Positions 1-9,011 of a stretch of 64,000 bases of DNA are shown one piece after another. The stretch is from contig NZ_CP021108.1 of NCBI RefSeq assembly GCF_002119685.1, positions 992,001 through 1,056,000 on the forward strand. The letters run 5' to 3'. Within the stretch, counting starts at the first letter, position 1, and each line of letters begins with the position of its first letter. The translations under genes and the position numbers were made by a program. The DNA comes from Bordetella genomosp. 8 (GTDB lineage: Bacteria > Pseudomonadota > Gammaproteobacteria > Burkholderiales > Burkholderiaceae_B). Below the pieces are notes generated by a model. The model did no database searches, was not told the origin of the DNA, and was given only the letters and a program-made list of their open reading frames with translations.

Positions 1-14
1 CATTCGAGACGAAC

Positions 15-1448
15 ATGCGTGCCGACAAAGTGTCACAAGGCCCAGCCGGTAATGCTGGGGACCCGGCGTCCAAGCAGTTGCGGGAGTTTTGGGCAGCGTT
101 GGGTGGAGCGGCCGGGCTTCCCGATGCCTGCGCCTTCAGCGGGTCGGGAGAGCTGATCTCCGCGTTCCACGTAACCGACCTGGCGGCGGCGGCAATCGGC
201 GCGGCGGGAACGGCCGCCGCGGAATTGCTGCAGGCGTCGACCGGCAGCCTGCCGGCGGTCGAGGTCGACCGACGCATGGCGTCGCTATGGTTCGGCACGT
301 CGCTGCGTCCGATTGGATGGACGATGCCGCCGCAATGGGATCCCGTAGCCGGCAATTATCGAGCGAGCGATCGCTGGATCCGTTTGCACACCAACGCGCC
401 GCATCATCGCGAAGCCGCGCTGGCGGTTCTTGGCTGCGCGGGGGACGCGAAATCCGTCGCGCGCGCGGTAAGCCGCTGGCAGGCCGGCGCGCTCGAAGAC
501 GCCGTGGTTGCGCGTGGCGGCTGTGCGGCCGTCATGTACTCGCGGCAGGAATGGGCTGCCCATCCGCAAGGCCGCGCCGTCGCGTCCGAGCCCTTGTTGC
601 ACGTCCACACGGAGAGCCGTGTCGCGACGCGCGGATGGCAGCCTTCGCGAGACCGTCCGTTGCGCGGCATCCGCGTGCTCGACCTGACGCGCATACTCGC
701 GGGTCCCGTCGCGACACGATTCCTGGCCGGTCTGGGCGCGGAAGTGTTGCGCATCGATCCCTACGGCTGGGAAGAGCCCGGCACGGTGCCTGAGGTCGTC
801 CTGGGCAAGCGCTGTGCGCGGCTGAACCTGAAGGACGCCGCCGATCTCGATACGCTGCGACAGTTGTTGCGCCGCGCGGATATCCTGGTCCACGGTTACC
901 GGTCCGATGCGCTCGCCCGTCTCGGTCTCGATGCCGCTCAGCGGCGCGAGCTGAATCCCGCGCTGATCGACGTATCGCTCGATGCGTATGGCTGGTCCGG
1001 TGCGTGGCGTTGCCGGCGGGGTTTCGACAGTCTCATCCAGATGAGCACGGGCATCGCGGAGGCGGGCATGCGTGCGATGCACAGCGATGAACCGGTCAGC
1101 CTCCCGGTCCAGGCGATCGACCACGCGACCGGCTACCTGATGGCTGCGGCGGCGCTGCGCGGGTTGACGATCAGAACGACGCAAGGGGCTGGATCGGAGT
1201 TTCGTGCGTCCCTGGCGCGTACCGCGGCGGTTTTGCAACCTCGCCCGGAGCCTGTGACTGAGGTGGTCAAGCTCGCGACGGATACGCCTGGCGATTGCAC
1301 CCGGCACGTCGAGCAAACGTCCTGGGGGCCCGCGACCCGGCTGCTTCCGCCCTTGGAGATAGAAGGGGCACCGCTTGCCTGGTCTTATCCGGCACGCGCA
1401 CTGGGCGCGTACGAGCCTGAGTGGTTGACTTCGAATGAAGAGCTTTGA
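15..1448 (+). CDS. Family III (CaiB/BaiF) CoA-transferase, two-part architecture
   Basis: Probably transfers CoA between carboxylic acids in a cytoplasmic acid-degradation route. The family signature (RGIRVLDLTRILAGP) starts only near residue 218. The catalytic Asp is likely D338 in GFDSLIQMSTG, by analogy with the GHD motif of alpha-methylacyl-CoA racemase. The first ~210 residues (for example WIRLHTNAPHHR) resemble the C-terminal half of the usual ~400-residue enzyme, so the two halves look permuted or partly duplicated in this 477-aa protein. The frame stays open to the left window edge, so a longer N-terminus is possible. A Bug receptor and a propeller protein follow on the same strand, suggesting a catabolic cluster. 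The family is clear; the substrate is unknown. Confidence 0.8.
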   Translation: MRADKVSQGPAGNAGDPASKQLREFWAALGGAAGLPDACAFSGSGELISAFHVTDLAAAAIGAAGTAAAELLQASTGSLPAVEVDRRMASLWFGTSLRPIGWTMPPQWDPVAGNYRASDRWIRLHTNAPHHREAALAVLGCAGDAKSVARAVSRWQAGALEDAVVARGGCAAVMYSRQEWAAHPQGRAVASEPLLHVHTESRVATRGWQPSRDRPLRGIRVLDLTRILAGPVATRFLAGLGAEVLRIDPYGWEEPGTVPEVVLGKRCARLNLKDAADLDTLRQLLRRADILVHGYRSDALARLGLDAAQRRELNPALIDVSLDAYGWSGAWRCRRGFDSLIQMSTGIAEAGMRAMHSDEPVSLPVQAIDHATGYLMAAAALRGLTIRTTQGAGSEFRASLARTAAVLQPRPEPVTEVVKLATDTPGDCTRHVEQTSWGPATRLLPPLEIEGAPLAWSYPARALGAYEPEWLTSNEEL

Positions 1449-1485
1449 GTTTGAGGCAGCACGATGATCAGGTAGTGGTAGTGTG

Positions 1486-1514
1486 TTGACAAAGGATGGC
1501 GGACCCCCTAATTT
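1486..1514 (+). promoter_or_regulatory. Candidate sigma-70 promoter for the downstream Bug gene
   Basis: TTGACA is a perfect -35 match. It is followed after 17 bp by TAATTT, a poor -10 match (3 of 6). The pair lies 73 bp before the Bug start codon in the short gap after the CoA-transferase gene. It suggests the Bug gene can be transcribed independently of the upstream gene. Inference from motif and spacing only. Confidence 0.4.
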
Positions 1515-1586
1515 GGCGCACTGTAAAAGAACTCGGCACCAAGCCGGGACAACGCGACAACGCGGCAACACGCAAGGGGTCTTTGA

Positions 1587-2549
1587 ATGAAACGGCTAGC
1601 TTTTGTCTTCGCAACGGCGCTGGCGTCGTTGTGCTTCGCGTCATCGTCACGGGCTGACGATTATCCGAGTCGACCGATCACCATCGAAGTGCCTTACAGT
1701 CCGGGTGCATCCGTCGATATCATGGCGCGGATGATAGGCGAGCGTTTGCGCACGCGATTCAACCAGCCGGTCATCGTGGAAAACCACGCAGGGGCCAGCG
1801 GCCAGATCGGGCTGAACCGCGTCGCACGGGCGAAGCCGGACGGATACACCCTGGGCGTCGTACAGATCACCAATCTGGCTCTCGCGCCGTTCGTCACCGC
1901 GAAGCTCATGTACGACCCCAAGAAGGACTTCGTGCCGGTCGTCGAGATCGCGGAAAACTACCTGGCGATCGTTTCCAATGTGGACGGGCCGCTGAAGAAC
2001 ATCAAGGACGTCATCGCGTGGGCCAAGCAGGGCAAGCGCGAGCTGAAGCTGGGTAGCCCGAGCCAGGGAGGCCTGCCTCATCTGTCGGTCGCCCTGATCG
2101 CTTACCAGAATGGCTTCGACGTGCAGAACATCTCCTATAAGGATGTCGGCCCTATCGTCACCGATCTCGCCAGCGGCCAACTGGACCTGGGTGTTTCTTC
2201 GTACACCAGCCTCGCGCCGTCCATACAATCCGGAAGAGTCCATCTGGTGGGGATCACGGCGAAGGATAAGTTTCTGCCGGAATTGCCTGCGATCGGCGAC
2301 AGCTTGCCGGGTTATTCCGTGCCTGGCTGGAACGGCATCGTCGCACCGGCCGGGACGGATCCCAAGATCGTAAAAAAGCTGAACGCGGCCATCAACCAGA
2401 TACTCGCCGAGCCGGACATGCAGGAAAAGTTGAAAGCCCTGGGCCTGGTGCCGACGATCAAGTCGCCACAGCAGTTCGCTGAATTGATCGATAGCGACAT
2501 GGCCCGCTTCGAGAAGCTGGTCAAGGATATCGGATTCCAACCGCTCTGA
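1587..2549 (+). CDS. Bug/TctC-type periplasmic solute-binding protein
   Basis: A periplasmic receptor of the tripartite tricarboxylate transporter (TTT) family, 320 aa, the normal length. A Sec signal peptide covers about residues 1-24 (cleavage near SSSRADD). The mature start YPSRPITIEVPYSPGASVD, VIVENHAGASGQIG and ARAKPDGYTLG are the usual Bug landmarks. An AAGGGG ribosome site lies just upstream of the ATG. No TctA or TctB membrane gene is in the window, so this is an orphan receptor, common in Bordetella. Its position between a CoA-transferase and an LVIVD-repeat protein suggests a carboxylate ligand, but no ligand can be named. Confidence 0.92.
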   Translation: MKRLAFVFATALASLCFASSSRADDYPSRPITIEVPYSPGASVDIMARMIGERLRTRFNQPVIVENHAGASGQIGLNRVARAKPDGYTLGVVQITNLALAPFVTAKLMYDPKKDFVPVVEIAENYLAIVSNVDGPLKNIKDVIAWAKQGKRELKLGSPSQGGLPHLSVALIAYQNGFDVQNISYKDVGPIVTDLASGQLDLGVSSYTSLAPSIQSGRVHLVGITAKDKFLPELPAIGDSLPGYSVPGWNGIVAPAGTDPKIVKKLNAAINQILAEPDMQEKLKALGLVPTIKSPQQFAELIDSDMARFEKLVKDIGFQPL

Positions 2550-2628
2550 AGTCCGGGCGTGTCCTGCTCGCGAGTGGGACCATGAAGCTAGTGGATGCAA
2601 ATCAGCCATACGGGACAGGAGCGCGGTA

Positions 2629-4176
2629 ATGGCAGCAAACGATGATCAGGCTGTGTCTTCCAAATCGATGGCGCACGCGGCCGCCGAAGGCAAACGGGTG
2701 GAAGGTGTCATGCCGGGCGGCGGCACGGTGCCATTCCGTTTGCCGGCCGGCGCATTGAATTATCTCGACCGTAATCAGTACATCTCCAACATGGAGATCC
2801 TTGCTTATTACCCGTCGATCAAGCTGAGGATGTTCGGGGACGAACACTCATGCATGTGGGCGAAGGGCAAGCGTCGCCTGATTGCTTTCCAGGGCGGTTG
2901 GGTCGACGTCACGGATCCCTTGAAAGCGACGGTGATCGAGGAAGGAAACCTGCCCACATTCCAGAGCTGCGTCTACAACCAGCAACTGAAGAAGTGGATC
3001 CGGGTGGTCGCGCACCAGATGCCGCTGACCCCGGGAACACCGGAATACCCCCACGGGAAATATCACGAGGAATACGCCCGCAAGGCGATCGACAATCGCG
3101 GCTTCCGTGGCATCAAGGTCTACGACGTCACGAATCCCGAAAAGACCCAGTTGCTGAGCGAATTCGAAACGGGCACCACAGGCCACGGCGTCCATCTGCC
3201 TTTCTACGATGGAGGCCGATACGCATATCTGGCCTGCGGCTGGGACGACCAGTTGCGTATGGAAAGCACCGAGCGCGTCTACAGCAACGGCTTGATGATC
3301 GTGGACATGTCCGACCCCGCCAAGGTGAAGGAAGTATCGCGATGGTGGGTGCCAGGGCAGAGGCTCGACGAAGAACAGCACTATCGCGAGACCTATCCGT
3401 TTGCCGGCGACCAATGCTCATGGACCGGTAATCGCACGCCCTGCATCGTCCCGGTCCGGGTCGAAGATGGGGGGACCATCGGATATGGTGGGTGGGGCCA
3501 CTTCGGCATGTACGTCCATGACCTGTCCGACATACGCAATCCCAAGGTCTATGGTCGGGTGTCGCATCCGCTCGAAGCCATCGGCGCCATTCCTTATCAT
3601 CATGTCGTGCCAGTGACGGCCGATCCGCAGCGCTATCCGCGGTTGCAGAATCTCGTCATCGCGATACCCGAAGCGCTTGAGTCCGACTGTCGCGAGCCGT
3701 TTCACACGAGCTATGTCATCGACGTGAAGGACCCGGCCAAGCCGCGCATCATCGGTCTCTTCCCGCGTCCGATGCCGCATCCCGATGCGCCCTACAAGGA
3801 CTTTGCGATGGCGCGAGGCCGCTTCAGCTCGCGCGTCATGCAGAACTGGATCGCGCCAGGAAAAGCGCGTCCAGATGTCGTTGCACTGTCATATCTCAAT
3901 GCAGGGCTGCGCCTCTTCGACATTTCGGATCCGACGGAGCCGAAGGAGGTCGCGTACTTCGTCCCACCGCGTGACGGCGAGATCGACGACTACATGAGCT
4001 GGCGTCGAGGCACCACGGAAGCCGTTTTCATCGAATGGGACCGGAACCTGATCTGGCAATCGACGCACGCCGGCATCTACTGCCTGTCGGCCCCCTTTCT
4101 CGGCAAGCCGGTGCTTGAGCCGACGGCGGTGACGCAATGGTCGGTTCCGCATGTGAACGCTGGCTGGGAAGGCTAG
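2629..4176 (+). CDS. LVIVD-repeat beta-propeller protein of unknown function
   Basis: 515 aa with recurring blade-like motifs (GIKVYDVTNPEK, GLMIVDMSDPAK, YVIDVKDPAKP, GLRLFDISDPTEP), typical of LVIVD-repeat propellers. Conserved-looking His positions (GHGVHLP, PYHHVVPV) and several Cys could bind a metal, but this is not established. No signal peptide is visible, so it is probably cytoplasmic. AGGAG precedes the start. It lies 79 bp after the Bug gene on the same strand, and may work on the same compound as the CoA-transferase and receptor. The fold assignment is reasonable; the biochemical role is unknown. Confidence 0.75.
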   Translation: MAANDDQAVSSKSMAHAAAEGKRVEGVMPGGGTVPFRLPAGALNYLDRNQYISNMEILAYYPSIKLRMFGDEHSCMWAKGKRRLIAFQGGWVDVTDPLKATVIEEGNLPTFQSCVYNQQLKKWIRVVAHQMPLTPGTPEYPHGKYHEEYARKAIDNRGFRGIKVYDVTNPEKTQLLSEFETGTTGHGVHLPFYDGGRYAYLACGWDDQLRMESTERVYSNGLMIVDMSDPAKVKEVSRWWVPGQRLDEEQHYRETYPFAGDQCSWTGNRTPCIVPVRVEDGGTIGYGGWGHFGMYVHDLSDIRNPKVYGRVSHPLEAIGAIPYHHVVPVTADPQRYPRLQNLVIAIPEALESDCREPFHTSYVIDVKDPAKPRIIGLFPRPMPHPDAPYKDFAMARGRFSSRVMQNWIAPGKARPDVVALSYLNAGLRLFDISDPTEPKEVAYFVPPRDGEIDDYMSWRRGTTEAVFIEWDRNLIWQSTHAGIYCLSAPFLGKPVLEPTAVTQWSVPHVNAGWEG

Positions 4177-4190
4177 CGGAAGGAACCTGT

Positions 4191-6857
4191 TCAGGCGTGG
4201 CTCGCACCGCTCACATGCCGGGCGAGCCGCTGCCTCAATACATAGGGCAGGATCCCGCCATTCCTGAAATACGCCTCTTCGATCGCCGAGTCGATACGTA
4301 CCCGCAAGGGCACCTTCGCCGTCGTTCCATCCTGGCGATGGATCACCAGTTCGAAAACCTGGCCGGTGCGAACGTCGTCCATGTCCCCGGTCACATCGAA
4401 GGTTTCGTCTCCCACCAGCCCCAGGGTCTGGGCGCTGACGCCTTCGGGAAGCTCCAGCGGCAATATGCCCATGCCGACCAGGTTGCTGCGATGGATGCGC
4501 TCGAAACCCCGCGCAATCACGGCGCGCACACCCAGCAGGCTGGGGCCTTTCGCGGCCCAATCGCGGCTGGAACCGTTGCCGTATTCCTCGCCCGCGAAGA
4601 CGATCATCGGCACGCCTTCGGCCGTGTATTTGACGGCGGCTTCGAAGATGCTCATGCGCTGCCCATCCGGTTGGTGCAGCGTATGGCTGCCCACTTCATC
4701 GACCATCAGGTTGCGGATGCGCACATTCGCGAAGCTGCTGCGCACCATGACGCGGTCGTGCGCGCGGCGCGATATATAGCTGTTGAAGTCGCGTGGTTCC
4801 ACACCCAGCGATATGAGGAATTTTCCTGACTCGGATTCGGGTGGAATCGAGCCGCCTGGATTGATGTGATCGGTGGTCACCGAATCACCCAGGATCGCGA
4901 GCGCTCGTGCACCCTTGATCGCGCCCTTGGATGGGATATCCAGCGTGACGCCATCGAAGAAGGGCGGCCGCTTCAGGTAGGTCGAGCCGTCGTCCCATAC
5001 GAACAGGTCGCCCTTGGGCGCGGGCAGCGCCTCCCATAGCTCATTATTCCGTCCCGTCTGGGCGTAAACGGCGAGGACGTGCTTGGGGTCTTGCGCGACG
5101 GGCATGACCTGCGCCATTTCTTCCGCCGTGGGCCAGAGATCGGCAAGATAGACCATCTTGCCGTCCGGCCCTGCGCCGAGGGCGTCGTTCGCCGGATCGA
5201 AATCGGCCCTGCCCGCGATCGCGAATGCCACCACCAGCGGCGGGCTCATCAGGAAGTTGGCCTTGATCGCCTGGTGGATGCGCGCTTCGAAATTCCGGTT
5301 GCCCGAAAGCACCGCGGCCACGGTCAGGTTGCCGTCCTTGATCTGGTCGAGGATCCCCGCATCCAAAGGGCCGGAATTGCCCATGCAGGTGGCGCAGCCG
5401 TAGCCCGCGACGTTGAAGCCCAGGGTATCCAGGTATTGGTCCAGGCCGGTGGCCTGCAAGTACGAGGTCACGACACGCGAGCCGGGTGTGAAGGAGGTCT
5501 TCACATGCGCCGCGGCCTTCAATCCTTTTTCGACGGCTTTCCTGGCCAGGATCCCCGCGGCCAGCATCAGCCGGGGATTGGAGGTATTGGTACAGGACGT
5601 AATGGCGGCCAGGACGACGTCGCCATGACGCAGCGCCTGGCCGGAGCCCGACGCGGCGGACGCTTCCTGGGGCAAGAGGCCGCGCACCTTTTCCTTCAGC
5701 TCGCCAAGCGCGATACGGTCCTGCGGGCGGGAGGGGCCGGCCACGCTTGGCACGACGGCGCCCAGATCAATATGGACGGTATCGGTGTAATCGATCTGGC
5801 CCAGCGTCGGCATGCCGAACATACCTTGCGCTTGGAAATAGGCTTTCAAGGCGGCGATCTCGGCCTTCGTCCGGCCGGTGGCCCGCAGATAGTCGAGCGT
5901 ATTGGCGTCGACCGGGAAAAAGGCCGCTGTCGCGCCGTACTCAGGCGCCATATTCGATATCGTCGCGCGGTCGGGCGCGGGCAGGGCCGCGGCGCCCGGA
6001 CCAAAAAATTCGACAAACTTGCCGACCACCTTTTTGGCGCGCAAGGCCTGGACCACCGTCAGCACGATATCCGTGGCTACGATGCCGGGCGCGGGCGCGC
6101 CGGTAAGCTCCACGCCGATCACGTCAGGCGCGACCAGGTACATCGGCTCGCCCAGCATGGCGGCTTCCGCCTCGATACCGCCGACACCCCAACCCAGTAC
6201 GCCGATGCCATTGACCATGGGCGTATGGCTGTCGGTACCGACCAGCGAATCGAAATACGTCACGCCCCCTTTCTGATGCACGCCCCGCGCCAGGTTTTCA
6301 AGATTCACCTGGTGGACGATGCCCGATCCCGGAGGAAAGATGCGGAAGGCCTTGAATGCATTGGCCGCCCATTTCAGGAACGAATACCTTTCCGCATTGC
6401 GTTCGTATTCGATCTCCATATTCAGCATGAGCGCATTGGCGGAACCTGCATGTTCGACGATGATGGAATGGTCGACGACCAGGTCGACCGGCACCAGGGG
6501 CTCGATGTCGCCAGGCACCATGCCGAGTTCGGCGGCGGCGTCGCGCATGGCGGCCAGATCCGCCAACAAAGGCACGCCCGAAGAATCCGGCGCCACGATG
6601 CGCGACACCACGAATGGGACTTCGCCGCTGCGTTCGCCATTCGGCTGCCAACCGGCCAATTGGCGCAGATGGTGCTCCTGCACGCTGGAGCCGTTCAGAT
6701 TGCGCAGCACGGATTCCAGGATGACGCGTATCGAGTGGGGCAGGCGGGAAATCTTTCCCAGGCCCATTTCCTCTAGCACGGCCAGCGAGTAGTAGCGGCT
6801 GTCGGGACTGCCCTCGATGGGAAGCGGACGTAAGGTGTCGGTGGGTTGGAATGCCAT
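4191..6857 (-). CDS. acnA: Aconitate hydratase A
   Basis: Interconverts citrate and isocitrate in the TCA cycle, and may act as an iron-responsive RNA-binding protein when the cluster is lost. 888 aa matches the AcnA/IRP1 family. The three [4Fe-4S] ligand cysteines are visible in ITSCTNTSNP (about residue 422) and YGCATCMGNSG (about 487 and 490). Other landmarks are the N-terminal GTDSHTPMVNGIGVLGWGVGG segment and the C-terminal swivel domain with GEEYGNGSSRDWAAKGP. It converges with the LVIVD gene, 14 bp apart, and diverges from a LysR gene that may regulate it. Confidence 0.97.
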   Translation of the reverse strand: MAFQPTDTLRPLPIEGSPDSRYYSLAVLEEMGLGKISRLPHSIRVILESVLRNLNGSSVQEHHLRQLAGWQPNGERSGEVPFVVSRIVAPDSSGVPLLADLAAMRDAAAELGMVPGDIEPLVPVDLVVDHSIIVEHAGSANALMLNMEIEYERNAERYSFLKWAANAFKAFRIFPPGSGIVHQVNLENLARGVHQKGGVTYFDSLVGTDSHTPMVNGIGVLGWGVGGIEAEAAMLGEPMYLVAPDVIGVELTGAPAPGIVATDIVLTVVQALRAKKVVGKFVEFFGPGAAALPAPDRATISNMAPEYGATAAFFPVDANTLDYLRATGRTKAEIAALKAYFQAQGMFGMPTLGQIDYTDTVHIDLGAVVPSVAGPSRPQDRIALGELKEKVRGLLPQEASAASGSGQALRHGDVVLAAITSCTNTSNPRLMLAAGILARKAVEKGLKAAAHVKTSFTPGSRVVTSYLQATGLDQYLDTLGFNVAGYGCATCMGNSGPLDAGILDQIKDGNLTVAAVLSGNRNFEARIHQAIKANFLMSPPLVVAFAIAGRADFDPANDALGAGPDGKMVYLADLWPTAEEMAQVMPVAQDPKHVLAVYAQTGRNNELWEALPAPKGDLFVWDDGSTYLKRPPFFDGVTLDIPSKGAIKGARALAILGDSVTTDHINPGGSIPPESESGKFLISLGVEPRDFNSYISRRAHDRVMVRSSFANVRIRNLMVDEVGSHTLHQPDGQRMSIFEAAVKYTAEGVPMIVFAGEEYGNGSSRDWAAKGPSLLGVRAVIARGFERIHRSNLVGMGILPLELPEGVSAQTLGLVGDETFDVTGDMDDVRTGQVFELVIHRQDGTTAKVPLRVRIDSAIEEAYFRNGGILPYVLRQRLARHVSGASHA

Positions 6858-6966
6858 GGTCTCCTCGCTTTTTCGGATCTGTGCGCCTACTGGAATCCGT
6901 CGAGTCTAGGGAAAGGAGGGCGATCCGTCTAATATATTGTGTTCCTACTTCTGATACTTATAAGAT

Positions 6967-7857
6967 ATGGAGCTCCGTCACCTACGGTATTTCGTCGCCG
7001 TCGCCGAGGAACTGCATTTCACCCGTGCGGCGCAGCGCATCGGTATCGCCCAGCCGCCGCTGACGGCGCAAATCAAGGCGCTGGAGAGCGAACTGGGCGT
7101 GCAACTGTTCAATCGCCAGCCCGGGCGGGTCAGCCTGACGCTGCCCGGCCAGCTCTATCTGGAAGAAGCGCGCGCCATCCTGGAGCACGTCAGGATGGCC
7201 GCGTTGCGCTGCCAGCTCAGCGCGCAAGGCATGGTGGGCAGAATCAGCGTCGGCTTTACCGAGTCGGCCTCCTTCCGGGCCGAAGTCACGACCGCGCTCC
7301 AGCGCTATCGCAGCCTTTATCCACGGGTCGAAATGTCCCTGGAGGAAAGCCGCACGGGACCGCTCATGGACGCCCTGCGCCAGGGCCGCATCGACGTCGC
7401 CTTCGTGCGGCTGCCCATCGGAGACGACAGCGGCATCACGTTCTCGCTGCTCTCGACCGAGCCCATGATGGTCGTCGTCCCCAAGGGCCACCCGCTGGAC
7501 GGCCGCCAGAGCGTGCGACTGGAAGCACTACGCGACGAACTGTTCGTCCTCTATCCGCGCTCCACCCGTTCCGGCGTGCCGGAAATGGTCGTGGCCGCGT
7601 GCGAGGCCAGGGGATTCAGCCCCAAGGTCGTGCAGCAGGCACCGCAGGTCTCGTCCACCATCAACCTTGTTGCCAGCGGCCTGGGCATTTCCATCGTGCC
7701 GGCATGCATGCGCGGCACGCGGTCCGACGACGTGCATTACCTATCCCTGGAAGACTCCGGCCTGGTCGCCAGCCTGGGCATGGCGCACCGGTCGGGCGAG
7801 TTGTCGCCCGCGCTGCGGAATTTCGTCGACTTGGTGTTGGACGGCGCTTCCGTATGA
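6967..7857 (+). CDS. LysR-family transcriptional regulator
   Basis: A 296-aa LTTR. The N-terminal winged HTH (MELRHLRYFVAVAEELHFT, then AAQRIGIAQPPLTAQIKALE) is of the BenM/CatR/HcaR type, followed by a periplasmic-binding-like effector domain. It is divergent from acnA. The ATG directly follows an AT-rich palindromic stretch (CTTATAAG at 6957-6964) with no Shine-Dalgarno in the usual place. Translation may therefore be leaderless, or the palindrome may be an autoregulatory LTTR site. A paralog with a similar start (MELRHLRYFVAVAEEQHMT) lies at 22612-23517. The target genes are not certain. Confidence 0.9.
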   Translation: MELRHLRYFVAVAEELHFTRAAQRIGIAQPPLTAQIKALESELGVQLFNRQPGRVSLTLPGQLYLEEARAILEHVRMAALRCQLSAQGMVGRISVGFTESASFRAEVTTALQRYRSLYPRVEMSLEESRTGPLMDALRQGRIDVAFVRLPIGDDSGITFSLLSTEPMMVVVPKGHPLDGRQSVRLEALRDELFVLYPRSTRSGVPEMVVAACEARGFSPKVVQQAPQVSSTINLVASGLGISIVPACMRGTRSDDVHYLSLEDSGLVASLGMAHRSGELSPALRNFVDLVLDGASV

Positions 7858-7941
7858 CGATGACGGCGCACGGGGTCGTCCACGAGCAGAACGAAACCGG
7901 GGCGTATAGGTCATATCGTCAGCACTCTGAATGGACTTCCG

Positions 7942-8973
7942 ATGTCATCCCGCAGATCAGCTTCCTCGATCAGGCGCATCCTGCTTGCCTTGCTGGCTTT
8001 TTCGGCGCTCTCCGCAAGCCCACGCGCTGTCGCCGTACAGAATTTCATCTACACCAGCGCTGATGACCTGAAGAGCATCGAAGCGACGATCAGACGGCCG
8101 GATATCCAGGGTGTCCAGGTCGTGTACACCTGGAAAGCGCTGGAGAAAGGGAAAGACCAGTACGATTTCTCCCGCATAGAACGAGACCTGGCTTACCTCA
8201 ACGGATTGAACAGAAAATTATTCATTCAAATCCAGGATCGATTTTTCGAGCCCGACGCCCGAAATGTTCCGGCCTACCTGTTGCAAGACCCTGTATATCA
8301 TGGCGGGCTCGTGCCTCAGTACGATAATCCAGGGGAGAATCGCCCGGTAGGGAACGGCTGGGTGGCGCAGCAGTGGAACCCAGCGGTAGGTGAACGCTAT
8401 CGGCAATTGCTGGCTGCCCTGGCAAAAGAATTCGATGGACGTATCCAGGGAATCAATTTGCCGGAGACCGCGATCGACATCGATATGAAGCGAGACCGGA
8501 CCGGCTTCAGCTGCGACAAGTACTTCGATGCGACGCTGCAAAATCTTGCGTTCGCCAAGCGTGCTTTCCACAAGTCCTATGTGGTGCAGTACGTCAATTT
8601 CTGGCCGTGCGAGTGGGACAACGACCATCGCTACATGTCCCGGCTGTTTTCGTTCGCGGCCGAGAAAGGTATCGGTCTGGGTGGGCCCGATATCGTGCCT
8701 TGGAAGAAGGGCCAGATGAAAAATTCCTATCCGTTCTTCCATCAATACAAGGGGCGGCTGGCCTTGGTCGCGATGGCCGTTCAGGAACCTACGCTGACCT
8801 ACACGAATCCGAAAACGCACAAGCCTTACACCCGCGACGAGTTCACCGAGTATGCGGAAGACTATCTTGGCGCAGATATTATCTTCTGGAGTGCGGAGTC
8901 GCCGTGGCTCCAACGTCCCGCCCAACCCGACGTCGTCCATGGGAATCGGAAAGTTTCCGCGACTTTCTTCTAA
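7942..8973 (+). CDS. Secreted glycoside-hydrolase-like (TIM-barrel) protein
   Basis: 343 aa with a Sec signal peptide (about residues 1-30, ending ASPRAVA). The body reads like a clan GH-A barrel: an early VQVVYTWKALEKGKDQYDF strand-helix unit, Glu175 in GINLPETAID (like the NEP acid/base motif) and Glu282 in VQEPTLT (a possible nucleophile). The spacing of the two Glu suits strands beta-4 and beta-7. Codon use and base composition look less GC-rich than neighbouring housekeeping genes. A response regulator gene begins 38 bp downstream on the same strand, so co-transcription with the two-component system is likely. The enzyme family and substrate are not identified; it could instead be a non-catalytic barrel. 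Confidence 0.6.
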   Translation: MSSRRSASSIRRILLALLAFSALSASPRAVAVQNFIYTSADDLKSIEATIRRPDIQGVQVVYTWKALEKGKDQYDFSRIERDLAYLNGLNRKLFIQIQDRFFEPDARNVPAYLLQDPVYHGGLVPQYDNPGENRPVGNGWVAQQWNPAVGERYRQLLAALAKEFDGRIQGINLPETAIDIDMKRDRTGFSCDKYFDATLQNLAFAKRAFHKSYVVQYVNFWPCEWDNDHRYMSRLFSFAAEKGIGLGGPDIVPWKKGQMKNSYPFFHQYKGRLALVAMAVQEPTLTYTNPKTHKPYTRDEFTEYAEDYLGADIIFWSAESPWLQRPAQPDVVHGNRKVSATFF

Positions 8974-9011
8974 CATGCGTCAGTTGCCGCGCGCTTCCAT
9001 CAGGAGATCAT

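Noticed and set aside
5079..6776. Long open frame antisense to acnA (565 codons)
   Set aside because: Protein is Gly/Arg/His-rich without domains and mirrors the third-position GC pattern of acnA; a shadow frame.
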